From a virus, in IMG/VR virus record IMGVR_UViG_3300042305_000506, positions 1 to 28,643 of that record: a stretch of DNA of 28,643 nt; one strand, given 5' to 3'. Position 1 is the first letter of the stretch; each line of letters opens with the position of its first letter. Made by a program: the position numbers and the translations under genes. Below the pieces are notes generated by a model, which made no database searches, was not told the DNA's origin, and saw only the letters and a program-made list of their open reading frames with translations. This document shows, in pieces, positions 1 through 6,674 of the stretch.

Positions 1-938
1 CTCTGTGCAGCTTTTCTCTCATTACCATATGCATGCATAATGATACCTTGTTTAAGATTTGGGATGTTCACACCCTCATTTAACTGCAGTACAGTAGATA
101 ACTTAGTAATCTTACCTGCTTTAAACATTTCAAGATTATCTTCAGACTCTTTGTTGTTGCTGTGGTAGCTATATTCACATAACTTATCAGCTTGAGCTTG
201 AGTATTAGCAAATATGATACACTTTGTACTAATGCTTTCCATAAGTTTCTTGGTATATCTTTCTTTACTTGGATACTCCATAAGAGCTTTCATTCTCATT
301 ACTCTGAGCATATGCATATTTCCTGACCCTACATCTAATCTTCTAGACCAATAAGTATAGTTATCTATCTCAGATGCCATGTACTGTCTGTTACCCATTT
401 TGACCGGATATACTTTCTGATCAGTTAATCTCAATTGGTGCACAATGATCTGATAATCATTTAGTATTCCACTCTCTACAGCATCATCTGCCTTAAATGT
501 AAATACCACAGGACAGAATTCATTTACTAACTTACCTTTCTCTGAATAGTCTCTCTTTGGTGGAGTACCAGTAAGACCGAGGATCTTGCCTTTGTATAAC
601 TGCAAGAATCCCCGGTGACTATCTAATAAACTATGCATCTCATCCAAATAGACAGCATCATAATCATTAGGGTTATGTTTATTCAGACTTAGATAAGTAG
701 TAAATACCATTCTACCTAATAAATTTTGTTTACCAAATTTCACAGCATCATCTTTCCATGATTGGAAGATTGCTTTCTTTGGTGCTACTACAAGACACCG
801 CATTAATTCTGTGGTGTTTTGCTCTATATGAGTTAGGCCAACAAGGGTCTTGCCGACCCCTGTGCCAAGTACCACTGAAACACGTTGTTTACCCTCTGTA
901 GCTTTGATTGCTTCTTCTTGGACTTCTTGCCTGTTCAT
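1..938 (-). CDS. SF2 DEAD/DEAH-type DNA helicase (UvsW-like), C-terminus cut by window edge
   Basis: ATP-dependent superfamily 2 helicase, expected to unwind or remodel DNA during phage replication or recombination. The reading frame is open from the ATG at 936-938 to the left edge, so only the first 312 or so residues are visible. Motif I (Walker A) GTGVGKT lies at residues 25-31, motif Ia APKKA at about 52-56, motif II DEMH at 99-102, and motif III TGTPP at 123-127. The last visible residues, NERKAAQR, look like the start of motif VI (QxxGRxxR). The N-terminus is short and starts almost directly at the helicase core. Only four A residues separate it from the stop of the upstream ParB-like gene, so the two are probably co-transcribed. 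The family is clear; the UvsW-type subfamily is inferred from layout and phage context. Confidence 0.88.
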   Translation of the reverse strand, partial: MNRQEVQEEAIKATEGKQRVSVVLGTGVGKTLVGLTHIEQNTTELMRCLVVAPKKAIFQSWKDDAVKFGKQNLLGRMVFTTYLSLNKHNPNDYDAVYLDEMHSLLDSHRGFLQLYKGKILGLTGTPPKRDYSEKGKLVNEFCPVVFTFKADDAVESGILNDYQIIVHQLRLTDQKVYPVKMGNRQYMASEIDNYTYWSRRLDVGSGNMHMLRVMRMKALMEYPSKERYTKKLMESISTKCIIFANTQAQADKLCEYSYHSNNKESEDNLEMFKAGKITKLSTVLQLNEGVNIPNLKQGIIMHAYGNERKAAQ

Positions 939-942
939 TTTT

Positions 943-1692
943 TTAAATTAAATTAAATACATTCTTTTGGATAAACTGGTTAGCCTCAGATACATCTGTC
1001 ATAGCTTTAATAGTAGCAATATTAGCATCAATATTTAGCAAAGTTGCTTTATGATTATAATTCTTACCACTATAAGCCTGAATAAATACTCTCAGGAAAT
1101 TATGCTTAACCCATCTATCAGCTTTACCAATTTTAATAAACAAATCACTGAAATCTTTACACATAGCTTCAGAATTAGGATTAGTAACCCTAAATTTACC
1201 ATTCTTTATTATATCACTAATAGAACCTGACAATACAGTACTGTCTGTATTACTACAAATGCTAGCAATCATCAATGGTTCTAAGTTATATAAGTTCTTG
1301 AACTTTTTGAGTGTAAGATAATCTGGGTGAACATACAACCAGGCATTTACATAATCCATAAGCTTCCAAGACTCAGATGAATTGTTATAAAAAGCCATTT
1401 TTGCAACAATATCCTCCTGGTCTACAACTTCAATGTACTCATATCTTACTGGAATACTTTCCCTTTGACAAGCATGCAATAAGTGCTGACCATCAATAAT
1501 ATAGGTTCTTAATACACCATCAATACAAGATGTCTTAATACATATAACTTGTCTTGTTAAGCCCATTGCTCTTATACTTTGAACTAGTAATTCTACTTGA
1601 GCAGACTTAATAACTCTGTTCATTGGTAAATAGTTAAACAATGTATAATCTGTTGTAACTGCAATTTGAATAAATCCTTTTTTCATAATCAT
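943..1692 (-). CDS. ParB/Srx-fold N-terminal domain protein
   Basis: 249 residues. The first 90 or so match the ParB-like pattern: PMNRVI, then a helix QVELLVQSIRAMGL, then a strand pair, then IDGQHLLHACQ, in place of the usual DGxHRxxA box, followed by IPVRYEYI. The remaining 150 residues are helical and not recognised. ParB-like domains in phages are found in DNA-binding proteins, nucleases and CTPases; which activity applies here cannot be read. The gene sits directly upstream of the helicase with a 4-base gap. The start reads ATGATTATGAAA, so translation could begin at residue 1 or 3. An A/T-rich leader without Shine-Dalgarno precedes it. Confidence 0.68.
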   Translation of the reverse strand: MIMKKGFIQIAVTTDYTLFNYLPMNRVIKSAQVELLVQSIRAMGLTRQVICIKTSCIDGVLRTYIIDGQHLLHACQRESIPVRYEYIEVVDQEDIVAKMAFYNNSSESWKLMDYVNAWLYVHPDYLTLKKFKNLYNLEPLMIASICSNTDSTVLSGSISDIIKNGKFRVTNPNSEAMCKDFSDLFIKIGKADRWVKHNFLRVFIQAYSGKNYNHKATLLNIDANIATIKAMTDVSEANQFIQKNVFNLI

Positions 1693-1720
1693 AAATTTTT
1701 AAATCATTAATAAAATCATT

Positions 1721-1900
1721 TTAAAGCTTTTCTGCTTTGATCAATAAACTGTTTGCATACAGTGTATTTCTAAATGCTGCAATTGAAACTTTTGCTGTTT
1801 CAAGCTTCTTATTTTTCTTGTATTCATCATACAGTGTGTTACCAACATCTTCTGATTTGTCAGCAACCTCTTTAATTTGTTTTTTATCAAAATCACTCAT
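1721..1900 (-). CDS. Small helical protein, 59 aa, unknown
   Basis: A 59-codon gene starting at the ATG at 1898-1900 and ending at TAA 1721-1723. It begins MSDFDKKQIKEVADKSEDVG and is Lys/Glu-rich and probably all helical. The start overlaps the stop of the upstream gene by four bases (ATGA), the signature of translational coupling, and this is the main reason to believe it. No domain is recognised. It ends 28 bases before the ParB-like gene, so it belongs to the same leftward operon. Confidence 0.7.
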   Translation of the reverse strand: MSDFDKKQIKEVADKSEDVGNTLYDEYKKNKKLETAKVSIAAFRNTLYANSLLIKAEKL

Positions 1901-2190
1901 GCTATTAATCTTTTAAGTTCTCTTTTCTTTCTAGTAATTTCAATCAACTCTGGATACTTTTTAAGTTCTTTATACTTAATACCTAATGTCTGAACTAAAT
2001 CATACTTAGGAAGCATATAATCTCTACTTAAAATCTCATTAAGCTCCTCCATCCTAAGTTTTATTTTTCTTCTGGTTGGAAAGCAACAACATGTTTTTAA
2101 TTGTTCTTTAAGTCTATTAAACTCACGTTTTCTTTCTATATTATATTGTAAAATTGTCTGTACAATAACCATATTTGATCTTGATCCCAT
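1897..2190 (-). CDS. Small basic protein, unknown, 97 aa
   Basis: A 97-residue, basic, mostly helical protein. It has a CCC cluster at about residues 34-36 (KTCCCFPTRRK) and a very basic C-terminus (RKKRELKRLIA). It may bind nucleic acid, but no family is recognised. The listed ATG at 2188-2190 sits 6 bases after the stop of the HNH gene; an internal Met (MVIVQT) seven codons in is an alternative start. Its TGA overlaps the next gene's ATG. Confidence 0.6.
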   Translation of the reverse strand: MGSRSNMVIVQTILQYNIERKREFNRLKEQLKTCCCFPTRRKIKLRMEELNEILSRDYMLPKYDLVQTLGIKYKELKKYPELIEITRKKRELKRLIA

Positions 2191-2196
2191 AATTAA

Positions 2197-2601
2197 TCAT
2201 TTTAACCAATTCATTACTCTAGCTTCTGCTGGATTTGCATGAATCCAATCATGACAATTTCTACAGACCGCTAACCATGTACTCTGAACTAAATAAAAAG
2301 CATCTCTGTTGGCTCCCGCATAGGTATGGTGAATATCAGTAGCATTATGACTACATCCATTCACTCTTACCTGACACAGGTTATTCACCAATAAATGCTT
2401 TTCCCTTAACTTAAGATACTCTTGGTCTTTTTTCTTTCTTTTAGAAGAAACCTGAGGGATTTTATAATCAGTTGGTTTCTGTGAACTGTCATTATTAATG
2501 GCTTTTTGGCAACTCCAACAATATTTACAGTATTTGAATCCCTCATGGTTCTTCCAAATAATGGTTTCTTTTTGACAACCATCACAGATTTTAAGTTTCA
2601 T
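2197..2601 (-). CDS. HNH endonuclease with N-terminal zinc ribbon
   Basis: 134 residues. The N-terminal part has CxxC pairs (CDGC at 6-9, CKYC at about 26-29, then WSC) typical of a zinc ribbon. A basic linker (SSKRKKKDQEYLKLRE) follows. The C-terminal half is an HNH nuclease: LCQVRVNGCSHNATDIHH supplies the first Cys and the catalytic His, the Asn/Trp region follows, and CRNCHDWIHANP closes the metal site. This layout resembles recombination-associated HNH proteins of phage replication modules (NinG-like) more than a free homing endonuclease. It is embedded in a tight operon, overlapping the upstream gene by four bases (ATGA), which also argues for a resident phage function. Confidence 0.82.
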   Translation of the reverse strand: MKLKICDGCQKETIIWKNHEGFKYCKYCWSCQKAINNDSSQKPTDYKIPQVSSKRKKKDQEYLKLREKHLLVNNLCQVRVNGCSHNATDIHHTYAGANRDAFYLVQSTWLAVCRNCHDWIHANPAEARVMNWLK

Positions 2602-2930
2602 AGTAGTTCTTCTGGAAACTCACCTTTAGTCTTAGTCACTGCAGGAGTCTCTCCACTTCTAAATAAAGCTTTAACGCCATCCCAGAAACTTTTTGCTATG
2701 TAACAGCTCTGAATAATTACACCTTTTGGAATAACAATATACCCAATAAGATCAGTATGATACATATCTTCATTGTTTCTAAAACTCATAGCTGAACTGT
2801 AGTAATCATTTTTATCTACATAAATAAGCCAATGAGTTTTTGTTTTCCAAATAACTGTTGCTTCAACTTCATCTATGGAAGTATTATAGGGAGCTCTGTC
2901 TCCACTTCTTCTGTCATAAAATGTTTTCAT
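2598..2930 (-). CDS. Unknown protein, 110 aa
   Basis: A 110-residue protein with alternating strands (VEATVIWKTKTHWLIYV, GYIVIPKGVIIQ) suggesting a small beta-barrel, then an aromatic helix (KSFWDGVKALF) and a charged tail. No recognised family. It is overlapped by four bases at both ends: its start lies inside the end of the upstream gene and its stop inside the HNH start. This marks it as a true member of the operon. Confidence 0.65.
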   Translation of the reverse strand: MKTFYDRRSGDRAPYNTSIDEVEATVIWKTKTHWLIYVDKNDYYSSAMSFRNNEDMYHTDLIGYIVIPKGVIIQSCYIAKSFWDGVKALFRSGETPAVTKTKGEFPEELL

Positions 2931-3427
2931 GCTTTTTGGTTTTTAAGTTTTGGTAATTGATTTGGATCCTTATTTAAACTTAAAAAGTTTTTAGGAAGGA
3001 TACCTTCAGCTATAAAGATAGTAATAATATCCTCTTTGGATATGTTTAAATCTTTAAAAGTTAAAGTATTTTTAAACTTCTCATCAAACTCAGTACATGC
3101 TAGTAATGAGTCAGTTAGAGGGCTATTTGGAAACAAAGTCTTGAATATAAAATTAGTATATCTTATAGTAAACTCCTGCTTAAGTTTATTGATTACTACT
3201 TGAGCTCTCTTATAAACATTTACAATTCTTTGTTTCTTCTTACTACACATTGTAGCCAGTTCTTGTTCAGAAAGAGCATTTAGACCATAAAGTGCTCTCT
3301 TGTACAAATAATTTTGATACTGTGAATATCTGTCAGTCTCATACTGCATATAAGTTTTGCCTGCATTTAACTGATAATTTTTAATTTCCTGTTTTAACTT
3401 TTCCATTTTATACATTTTTTTAATCAT
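2927..3427 (-). CDS. Unknown helical protein, 166 aa
   Basis: 166 residues, predominantly helical and rich in Lys, Tyr and Leu. The region LYGLNALSEQELATMCSKKKQRIVN looks like a helix-turn-helix-sized unit, but no family can be named. The N-terminus reads MIKKMYKMEKLKQE, so starts at residues 1, 5 or 8 are possible. It is the first gene after a strong terminator (3432-3464), so its promoter probably lies between that terminator and its ATG, or transcription reads through. Confidence 0.62.
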   Translation of the reverse strand: MIKKMYKMEKLKQEIKNYQLNAGKTYMQYETDRYSQYQNYLYKRALYGLNALSEQELATMCSKKKQRIVNVYKRAQVVINKLKQEFTIRYTNFIFKTLFPNSPLTDSLLACTEFDEKFKNTLTFKDLNISKEDIITIFIAEGILPKNFLSLNKDPNQLPKLKNQKA

Positions 3428-3431
3428 AAAT

Positions 3432-3464
3432 AAAAAGAGAGAGCATCACTAATGACACTCTCTC
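3432..3464 (-). terminator. Rho-independent terminator of the 3490-3972 gene
   Basis: On the minus strand GAGAGAG pairs with CTCTCTC. The helix continues through T-G, G-T, T-A, C-G and A-T to a TTAG loop, giving a 12-bp stem followed by TTTTT. It lies 25 bases after the stop of the upstream gene. Confidence 0.85.
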
Positions 3465-3489
3465 ATATTAACTAATAGCTTAGACTATC

Positions 3490-3972
3490 TTAGATAGATA
3501 AGTCTTCAGCTGGACGTGCATTGTTTATAGCACTTGAAGTACCTGATTGTGCTGCATAAGCATCACGTAATTGATCAACATTATCATGTTTAACAAAAGT
3601 GTCTTGTGCATTAGCATCAAAAGAGAACTTAGTTCTACGGTAGATTGGTTGTCCTCCTACTGTACATACTATACCTGTTCCACCTGCTACTTTAAGATCA
3701 CGTTCTGGAGTCTTGTTGTTAAATGGAGTCAAAGACTCTTCAATAACTACTTTACCATCAAGTTGTTGACCTGCATAAAAGCTCATTAATTGTAAATCTA
3801 CAATTGCACCTGGAATCAATGCTGTTACCAATTTAGGACGCAAGAATCCACTTTTCTCATCAATCATAGGTCTTACCTGTGATACTCTTACATATCCATA
3901 TTCAGGATTGTTAGAAGGATTAATAACTGCATTTGTTGTTTGGTCTGCTAAAACTGTTACTTTAGTTGTCAT
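3490..3972 (-). CDS. Conserved crAss-type protein of unknown function, 160 aa
   Basis: 160 residues. It starts MTTKVTVLADQTTNAVINPS and continues with a beta-rich body including EYGYVRVSQVRP, GKVVIEESLTPFNNKTPERD and TGIVCTVGGQPIYRRT. It ends in a flexible tail (ARPAEDLSI). I recall similar sequences in crAss-like phages annotated as hypothetical; that is memory and was not checked. The gene stands alone, with a 119-bp A/T-rich leader and a strong private terminator, suggesting high expression. Together with the beta-rich body and acidic tail this would suit a DNA-binding accessory protein such as an SSB, but that is inference only. Confidence 0.75.
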   Translation of the reverse strand: MTTKVTVLADQTTNAVINPSNNPEYGYVRVSQVRPMIDEKSGFLRPKLVTALIPGAIVDLQLMSFYAGQQLDGKVVIEESLTPFNNKTPERDLKVAGGTGIVCTVGGQPIYRRTKFSFDANAQDTFVKHDNVDQLRDAYAAQSGTSSAINNARPAEDLSI

Positions 3973-4091
3973 AACTTTAAATTTTAAAAAATAAATAAAT
4001 AATTAATTGATTGTTTTGAGTAGATTTTTACTATATCATTAGTTACTCATGCTAAGTGATAAGTTGTTAATACCTTATTGCAATTCAGGTA

Positions 4092-4367
4092 TTATGTATC
4101 CAGTGGGCCCGTTAAGTCTATGATATCATCAAATGGGTCATCATCTGATATCACATCATCATCACTTTCATCATCTGCTAGATAATCAAAGTCATAATAT
4201 TTTTCTTGTTTGTTTTTTTCTACTGCTGATCCTGTGAATGGATCTAAGATATGTTCTCCATAATCTAGAGACATCAAGTACTGCACATCTTCATCTGTTA
4301 AATCAAGATATTCTTCTATTGAAAGATGAACTACTTTCCCATTTGCAAGTTGAAACTGCATGTGCAC
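4092..4367 (-). CDS. Small acidic protein, 91 aa, unknown
   Basis: 91 residues. A short N-terminal beta part (MQFQLANGKVVHLSIEEYLDLTDEDVQYL) is followed by a long Asp-rich tail (DDESDDDVISDDDPFDD) ending IDLTGPLDT. The strongly negative charge suggests a DNA mimic or a partner of a basic protein, but no family is recognised. The first ATG is at 4365-4367; a second Met follows two codons later. It is preceded by a pair of terminators of the upstream gene and by a GTTTAAAC palindrome at 4414-4421, so it is probably a separate transcription unit. Confidence 0.68.
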   Translation of the reverse strand: MHMQFQLANGKVVHLSIEEYLDLTDEDVQYLMSLDYGEHILDPFTGSAVEKNKQEKYYDFDYLADDESDDDVISDDDPFDDIIDLTGPLDT

Positions 4368-4413
4368 ATAAAAATATGCTAGTAAATGTAAGCCTTTTAG
4401 TAATACATCTAAA

Positions 4414-4421
4414 GTTTAAAC
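4414..4421. promoter_or_regulatory. GTTTAAAC palindrome upstream of the acidic gene
   Basis: A perfect 8-bp palindrome 46 bp upstream of the 4367 start. The same word occurs before the genes at 12179 and 23562, each time just after a terminator and before a start codon. This suggests a promoter or operator element. Confidence 0.35.
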
Positions 4422-4454
4422 CAATAAAATTTAGCACTATATAGCTAAACAATG

Positions 4455-4476
4455 AAAAGGGGACATTGCTATCCCC
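4455..4476 (-). terminator. Second of two tandem terminators after the 4519 gene
   Basis: On the minus strand GGGGA pairs with TCCCC around an 8-base loop, followed by TTTT. Confidence 0.65.
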
Positions 4477-4491
4477 ATATCATTTGGTCAG

Positions 4492-4516
4492 GAAAAGTAT
4501 ATTCACAGAATACACT
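4492..4516 (-). terminator. First of two tandem terminators after the 4519 gene
   Basis: On the minus strand AGTGTATTC pairs with GAATATACT (9 bp with one G-T) around a TGT loop, followed by TTTTCC. It starts right after the stop codon. Confidence 0.65.
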
Positions 4517-4518
4517 TC

Positions 4519-4938
4519 TTAAAATTCCTCAATAACTTCTAAATCTTTTGCTTGAACATAAGTAGTGTCTAGTCTAGCTATACCACCTGTTGTAACTACC
4601 ATGCATTCAATAGTATAGGAACTATACTCATGATAACCTCTAAATTCTTTTATAGTTACTGTAACATTCTCATCTTGATCAGCAAACTTATCTCTGGTGG
4701 CTTCCCTATCCACACCATAACCAAGATTACTATAATACATTTTACATAAAGTACCATTTGGTATTATATCCGGTAACTTATTACCTATCATTAGTTTAAA
4801 GAAATGATCTACAGCTTGACTACTACCACATAGCATAGGAGTAAGTAACTTAACAAATTCTTCAGCATTTGGATCTTTGATGATCTTACTGAGAGCTTTT
4901 GCTACATCAGTATCATCATAGTTTACAGATATTCTCAT
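4519..4938 (-). CDS. Unknown protein, 139 aa
   Basis: 139 residues. The N-terminal half is helical (DVAKALSKIIKDPNAEEFVKLLTPML) and the C-terminal half beta-rich (NVTVTIKEFRGYHEYSSYTIECMVVTTGG). No family is recognised. It begins 2 bases after the stop of the upstream basic protein and is the last gene of its operon, closed by two tandem terminators. Confidence 0.65.
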   Translation of the reverse strand: MRISVNYDDTDVAKALSKIIKDPNAEEFVKLLTPMLCGSSQAVDHFFKLMIGNKLPDIIPNGTLCKMYYSNLGYGVDREATRDKFADQDENVTVTIKEFRGYHEYSSYTIECMVVTTGGIARLDTTYVQAKDLEVIEEF

Positions 4939-4940
4939 GA

Positions 4941-5153
4941 CTAGTCATATTTTCTTAAATCTCTAATCTTTGCTATCAGTTCCTCATTATAGTGAGTAAA
5001 AAAGGTCTTGTCAAATAACCTTGGCTTGATCTTTTTTGCCCGTTTTGGACAGGCACCTTTAACAAAACCTTTTTTAACTTTCTCACCATTCTGATCAACT
5101 ATCTCTACCTTAAGATTAAATCCTAAGACAGAACTAATTAAATACTTATCCAC
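4941..5153 (-). CDS. Small basic protein, about 70 aa, unknown; start uncertain
   Basis: A basic protein (GEKVKKGFVKGACPKRAKKIKPRLFDKTFF) of unknown role. The frame is open further upstream with ATGs at 5192 and 5210, but those starts would overlap the preceding gene by 47-65 bases. A GTG at 5151-5153 overlaps the preceding stop by only 8 bases, in the style of the coupled starts elsewhere in this operon, so I prefer it. If an ATG is used, the protein has up to 89 residues with a hydrophobic MKGFLICLKTC start. The coding frame itself is supported by its tight fit between two neighbours. Confidence 0.5.
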   Translation of the reverse strand: MDKYLISSVLGFNLKVEIVDQNGEKVKKGFVKGACPKRAKKIKPRLFDKTFFTHYNEELIAKIRDLRKYD

Positions 5154-5481
5154 GGCCAAACATGTTTTTAAGCATATTAGAAATCCTTTCATGTGACTCA
5201 TTCTTCTCAATAACTTTAGCCATCATAAGAGTAGCAAAGACTATCTCATTAGTATGAGTACATATGTCAACAACCTTTTCCATTGCAACATGAACACGTT
5301 GACTACTCTCAAATGCTTCCAGACACTTACTCAATATTACTTCTGCTCTTACATCATTGATACCCAGATTCTTATGAATCAGCTCAGCCTCATCATCAAT
5401 GATAAGTAGCTTATACTTACCATCAGTGTTATAACCTTTTTTCTTTTTCTTGAACATTTTTCCTAACCAGTTCATAATCAT
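5146..5481 (-). CDS. Unknown protein, 111 aa
   Basis: 111 residues. A very basic start (NWLGKMFKKKKKGYN) is followed by strand-forming KYKLLIIDDEAELI and then helices. No recognised family. The start context TTTATGATTATGAA is shared with the ParB-like gene and the 6025 gene. It follows the secreted-protein gene after 9 bases. Confidence 0.58.
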   Translation of the reverse strand: MIMNWLGKMFKKKKKGYNTDGKYKLLIIDDEAELIHKNLGINDVRAEVILSKCLEAFESSQRVHVAMEKVVDICTHTNEIVFATLMMAKVIEKNESHERISNMLKNMFGRG

Positions 5482-5490
5482 AAATTTAAA

Positions 5491-5766
5491 TTAATTACTT
5501 TCTCTACCTAATGCCATCCAATCCTCATCATCAAGAATCCATACCTGATCAATATAACCAAATTCTGTGAGAGTATACATAGTATTATAAAACTCTACTA
5601 CTATGATACCATCATTTCTTTTAGTTACATTCACTAAGACATCATTTGTAAGCTCAATTACATTCTTGACAAACTTCTTCTCTGACCGTGTTAAATTCTT
5701 TGGTAATTTTTGTGAGTAACCAGCTCCGGCAATCATAAGTGCCACAATCATAAATAACTTTTTCAT
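5491..5766 (-). CDS. Small exported protein with Sec signal peptide, 91 aa
   Basis: The N-terminus is a textbook signal peptide: MKK, a hydrophobic core LFMIVALMIAGAG, then YSQ, with likely cleavage just before or after Gln19. The mature part is about 72 residues with a basic helix (NLTRSEKKFVKNVIELTND) and a beta hairpin (GIIVVEFYNTMYTLTEFGYID). It would act in the periplasm or at the outer membrane of the infected cell. It abuts the tail-anchored gene upstream (1 base), and a lipoprotein gene precedes that, so three envelope proteins are adjacent. Role unknown; superinfection control or envelope remodelling is inference. Confidence 0.7.
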   Translation of the reverse strand: MKKLFMIVALMIAGAGYSQKLPKNLTRSEKKFVKNVIELTNDVLVNVTKRNDGIIVVEFYNTMYTLTEFGYIDQVWILDDEDWMALGRESN

Positions 5767-5767
5767 C

Positions 5768-6025
5768 TTACATAAATATTAAAATTGTTAAACCTAATAC
5801 AACCATTGTCCATAATACTACAAGAAATGCAGTACTCACATTGTTGTTTTCTCTTATTGACTCTTTCTCAGCTTCTATAGCTTCTTCTATACAGGCTATT
5901 TGATACTCAAGTTCTTCTCTTCTCATTTTGTACCATTCTTCACTAGGCTCATAAATATGAAGCTGTTCTAAGTGTAATTGGCACTTTGCTTTTTCTTGTT
6001 CTAATTCTTCTAAGTTCATAATCAT
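5768..6025 (-). CDS. Coiled-coil protein with C-terminal membrane anchor, 85 aa
   Basis: Residues 4-55 form a charged coiled coil (LEELEQEKAKCQLHLEQL and EELEYQIACIEEAIEAEKE). Residues about 62-85 are a single hydrophobic segment (STAFLVVLWTMVVLGLTI and more) ending at the C-terminus, so this is a tail-anchored inner-membrane protein with its coil in the cytoplasm. I chose the start at 6023-6025 (ATGATTATGAAC) because an upstream in-frame Met lies inside the terminator of the previous gene. Function unknown; spanin-like and exclusion roles are possible, but it is not next to the lysis genes. Confidence 0.66.
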   Translation of the reverse strand: MIMNLEELEQEKAKCQLHLEQLHIYEPSEEWYKMRREELEYQIACIEEAIEAEKESIRENNNVSTAFLVVLWTMVVLGLTILIFM

Positions 6026-6040
6026 AATTTTTAATGATAC

Positions 6041-6067
6041 AAAAGGAGCCAAGTTTCCCCGGCTCCT
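6041..6067 (-). terminator. Terminator after the lipoprotein gene
   Basis: On the minus strand AGGAGCC pairs perfectly with GGCTCCT around a 10-base loop, followed by TTTTG. It separates the lipoprotein unit from the 6025 gene. Confidence 0.8.
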
Positions 6068-6089
6068 ATAACTCTTAGTACCTTAGATA

Positions 6090-6224
6090 CTAAATTCTTT
6101 CTTCTGTGTCTACCTGACCATAGGCATCACAACCGGCTCTTTTAGTAGAACCACAACTAGCAAATAATACTGCTATTGTAATAACTACCGCAAACCATAC
6201 AACTACTGCTGATATTGTTTTCAT
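6090..6224 (-). CDS. Small lipoprotein, 44 aa
   Basis: The protein starts MKTISAVVVWFAVVITIAVL and continues FASCGSTKRAGCDAYGQVDT. The hydrophobic stretch followed by FAS-C is a lipobox (Phe at -3 is less usual), with Cys24 as the lipidation site. The mature lipoprotein would be only 21 residues, with a second Cys at 32. An upstream in-frame Met at 6293 overlaps the preceding gene and is not used in my call. It has its own terminator. A short phage lipoprotein fits a superinfection-exclusion or envelope role, but nothing in the sequence proves this. Confidence 0.66.
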   Translation of the reverse strand: MKTISAVVVWFAVVITIAVLFASCGSTKRAGCDAYGQVDTEERI

Positions 6225-6240
6225 ACTGTAAGTTAATAAA

Positions 6241-6429
6241 TTAATAAATATTATCAAAATCTGGATAACAATAAGTTGCATTAGACTCAGCAATCATACT
6301 GTCTCTCAATATTACTAACTCTACAGTTGGCAATTTCTCAAGTTCCTGGAAGTATCTATCTTCCAACTCTTTTCTACTCAAGCCTCTGCTTAAGTCTTTA
6401 ATCTCTTCAATAATCATTTTTGAAATCAT
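6241..6429 (-). CDS. Small helical protein, 62 aa, unknown
   Basis: 62 residues starting MISKMIIEEIKDLSRGLSRK, acidic and helical. It ends in YCYPDFDNIY. The reading frame extends upstream to 6471, but that extension runs through the terminator at 6454-6491, so I start at the ATG at 6427-6429, which has an A-rich leader. It ends 16 bases before the lipoprotein start. Confidence 0.6.
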   Translation of the reverse strand: MISKMIIEEIKDLSRGLSRKELEDRYFQELEKLPTVELVILRDSMIAESNATYCYPDFDNIY

Positions 6430-6453
6430 ATTACTTGTTTTTAATTGGTTACT

Positions 6454-6491
6454 AAATAAAAACACAGGCAAACCTTACTATAAAGCCTGTG
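6454..6491 (-). terminator. Terminator downstream of the structured RNA region
   Basis: On the minus strand CACAGGC (6485-6491) pairs with GCCTGTG (6463-6469) over a 15-base loop, followed by TTTTTATTT. Its position shows that leftward transcription from about 6.5-6.7 kb ends here, so the structured element beside it is a transcribed minus-strand RNA. Confidence 0.8.
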
Positions 6492-6494
6492 AAT

Positions 6495-6547
6495 GCACCT
6501 TTGAGAAACAAAGGATAAACTGTATGTATACACAGTGACAGAGGTGC
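6495..6547 (-). ncRNA. Two-hairpin element with mutually exclusive pairings
   Basis: GCACCT (6495-6500) can pair with AGGTGC (6542-6547), enclosing an ACTGT/ACAGT hairpin (6519-6536). Alternatively CCTTTG (6498-6503) pairs with CAAAGG (6509-6514); the two options share 6498-6500. The terminator at 6454-6491 follows on the minus strand, so the switch could bear on termination. Confidence 0.4.
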
Positions 6548-6556
6548 TTTTATGCT

Positions 6557-6654
6557 GGAGTGATTAAGTCCTTCTAGTTGGCATTAGCAACGGAGTGGGC
6601 ACCCTAGCGGTGTTGTTTCCCGACTCATTTAGTCAGGACTTACGGGTATCACCC
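6557..6654 (-). ncRNA. Structured RNA with three-way junction, about 98 nt
   Basis: Nested complementary segments: GTGAT (6560-6564) with ATCAC (6648-6652), and TAAGTCC (6565-6571) with GGACTTA (6636-6642). Together these form a 12-bp closing helix with a 5-base bulge. Inside are a hairpin GTTG/CAAC (6577-6591) and an arm GAGT-GGG-CACC (6593-6603) paired with GGTG, CCC, ACTC (6609-6626). The minus-strand orientation follows from the T-run terminator downstream and the leftward genes around it. No known family recognised. Confidence 0.6.
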
Positions 6655-6674
6655 TGCCTAACAGAAAATATTAA

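Noticed and set aside
6495-6547. tRNA-like look (acceptor-type closing stem, anticodon-like hairpin)
   Set aside because: No D-arm, an 8-base middle loop, no T-loop consensus, and the third hairpin shares bases with the closing stem.
6557-6654. Hammerhead-ribozyme-like words (CTGA...GAAAC) on the minus strand
   Set aside because: The required CUGAnGA core and the spacing of the three stems are not met.
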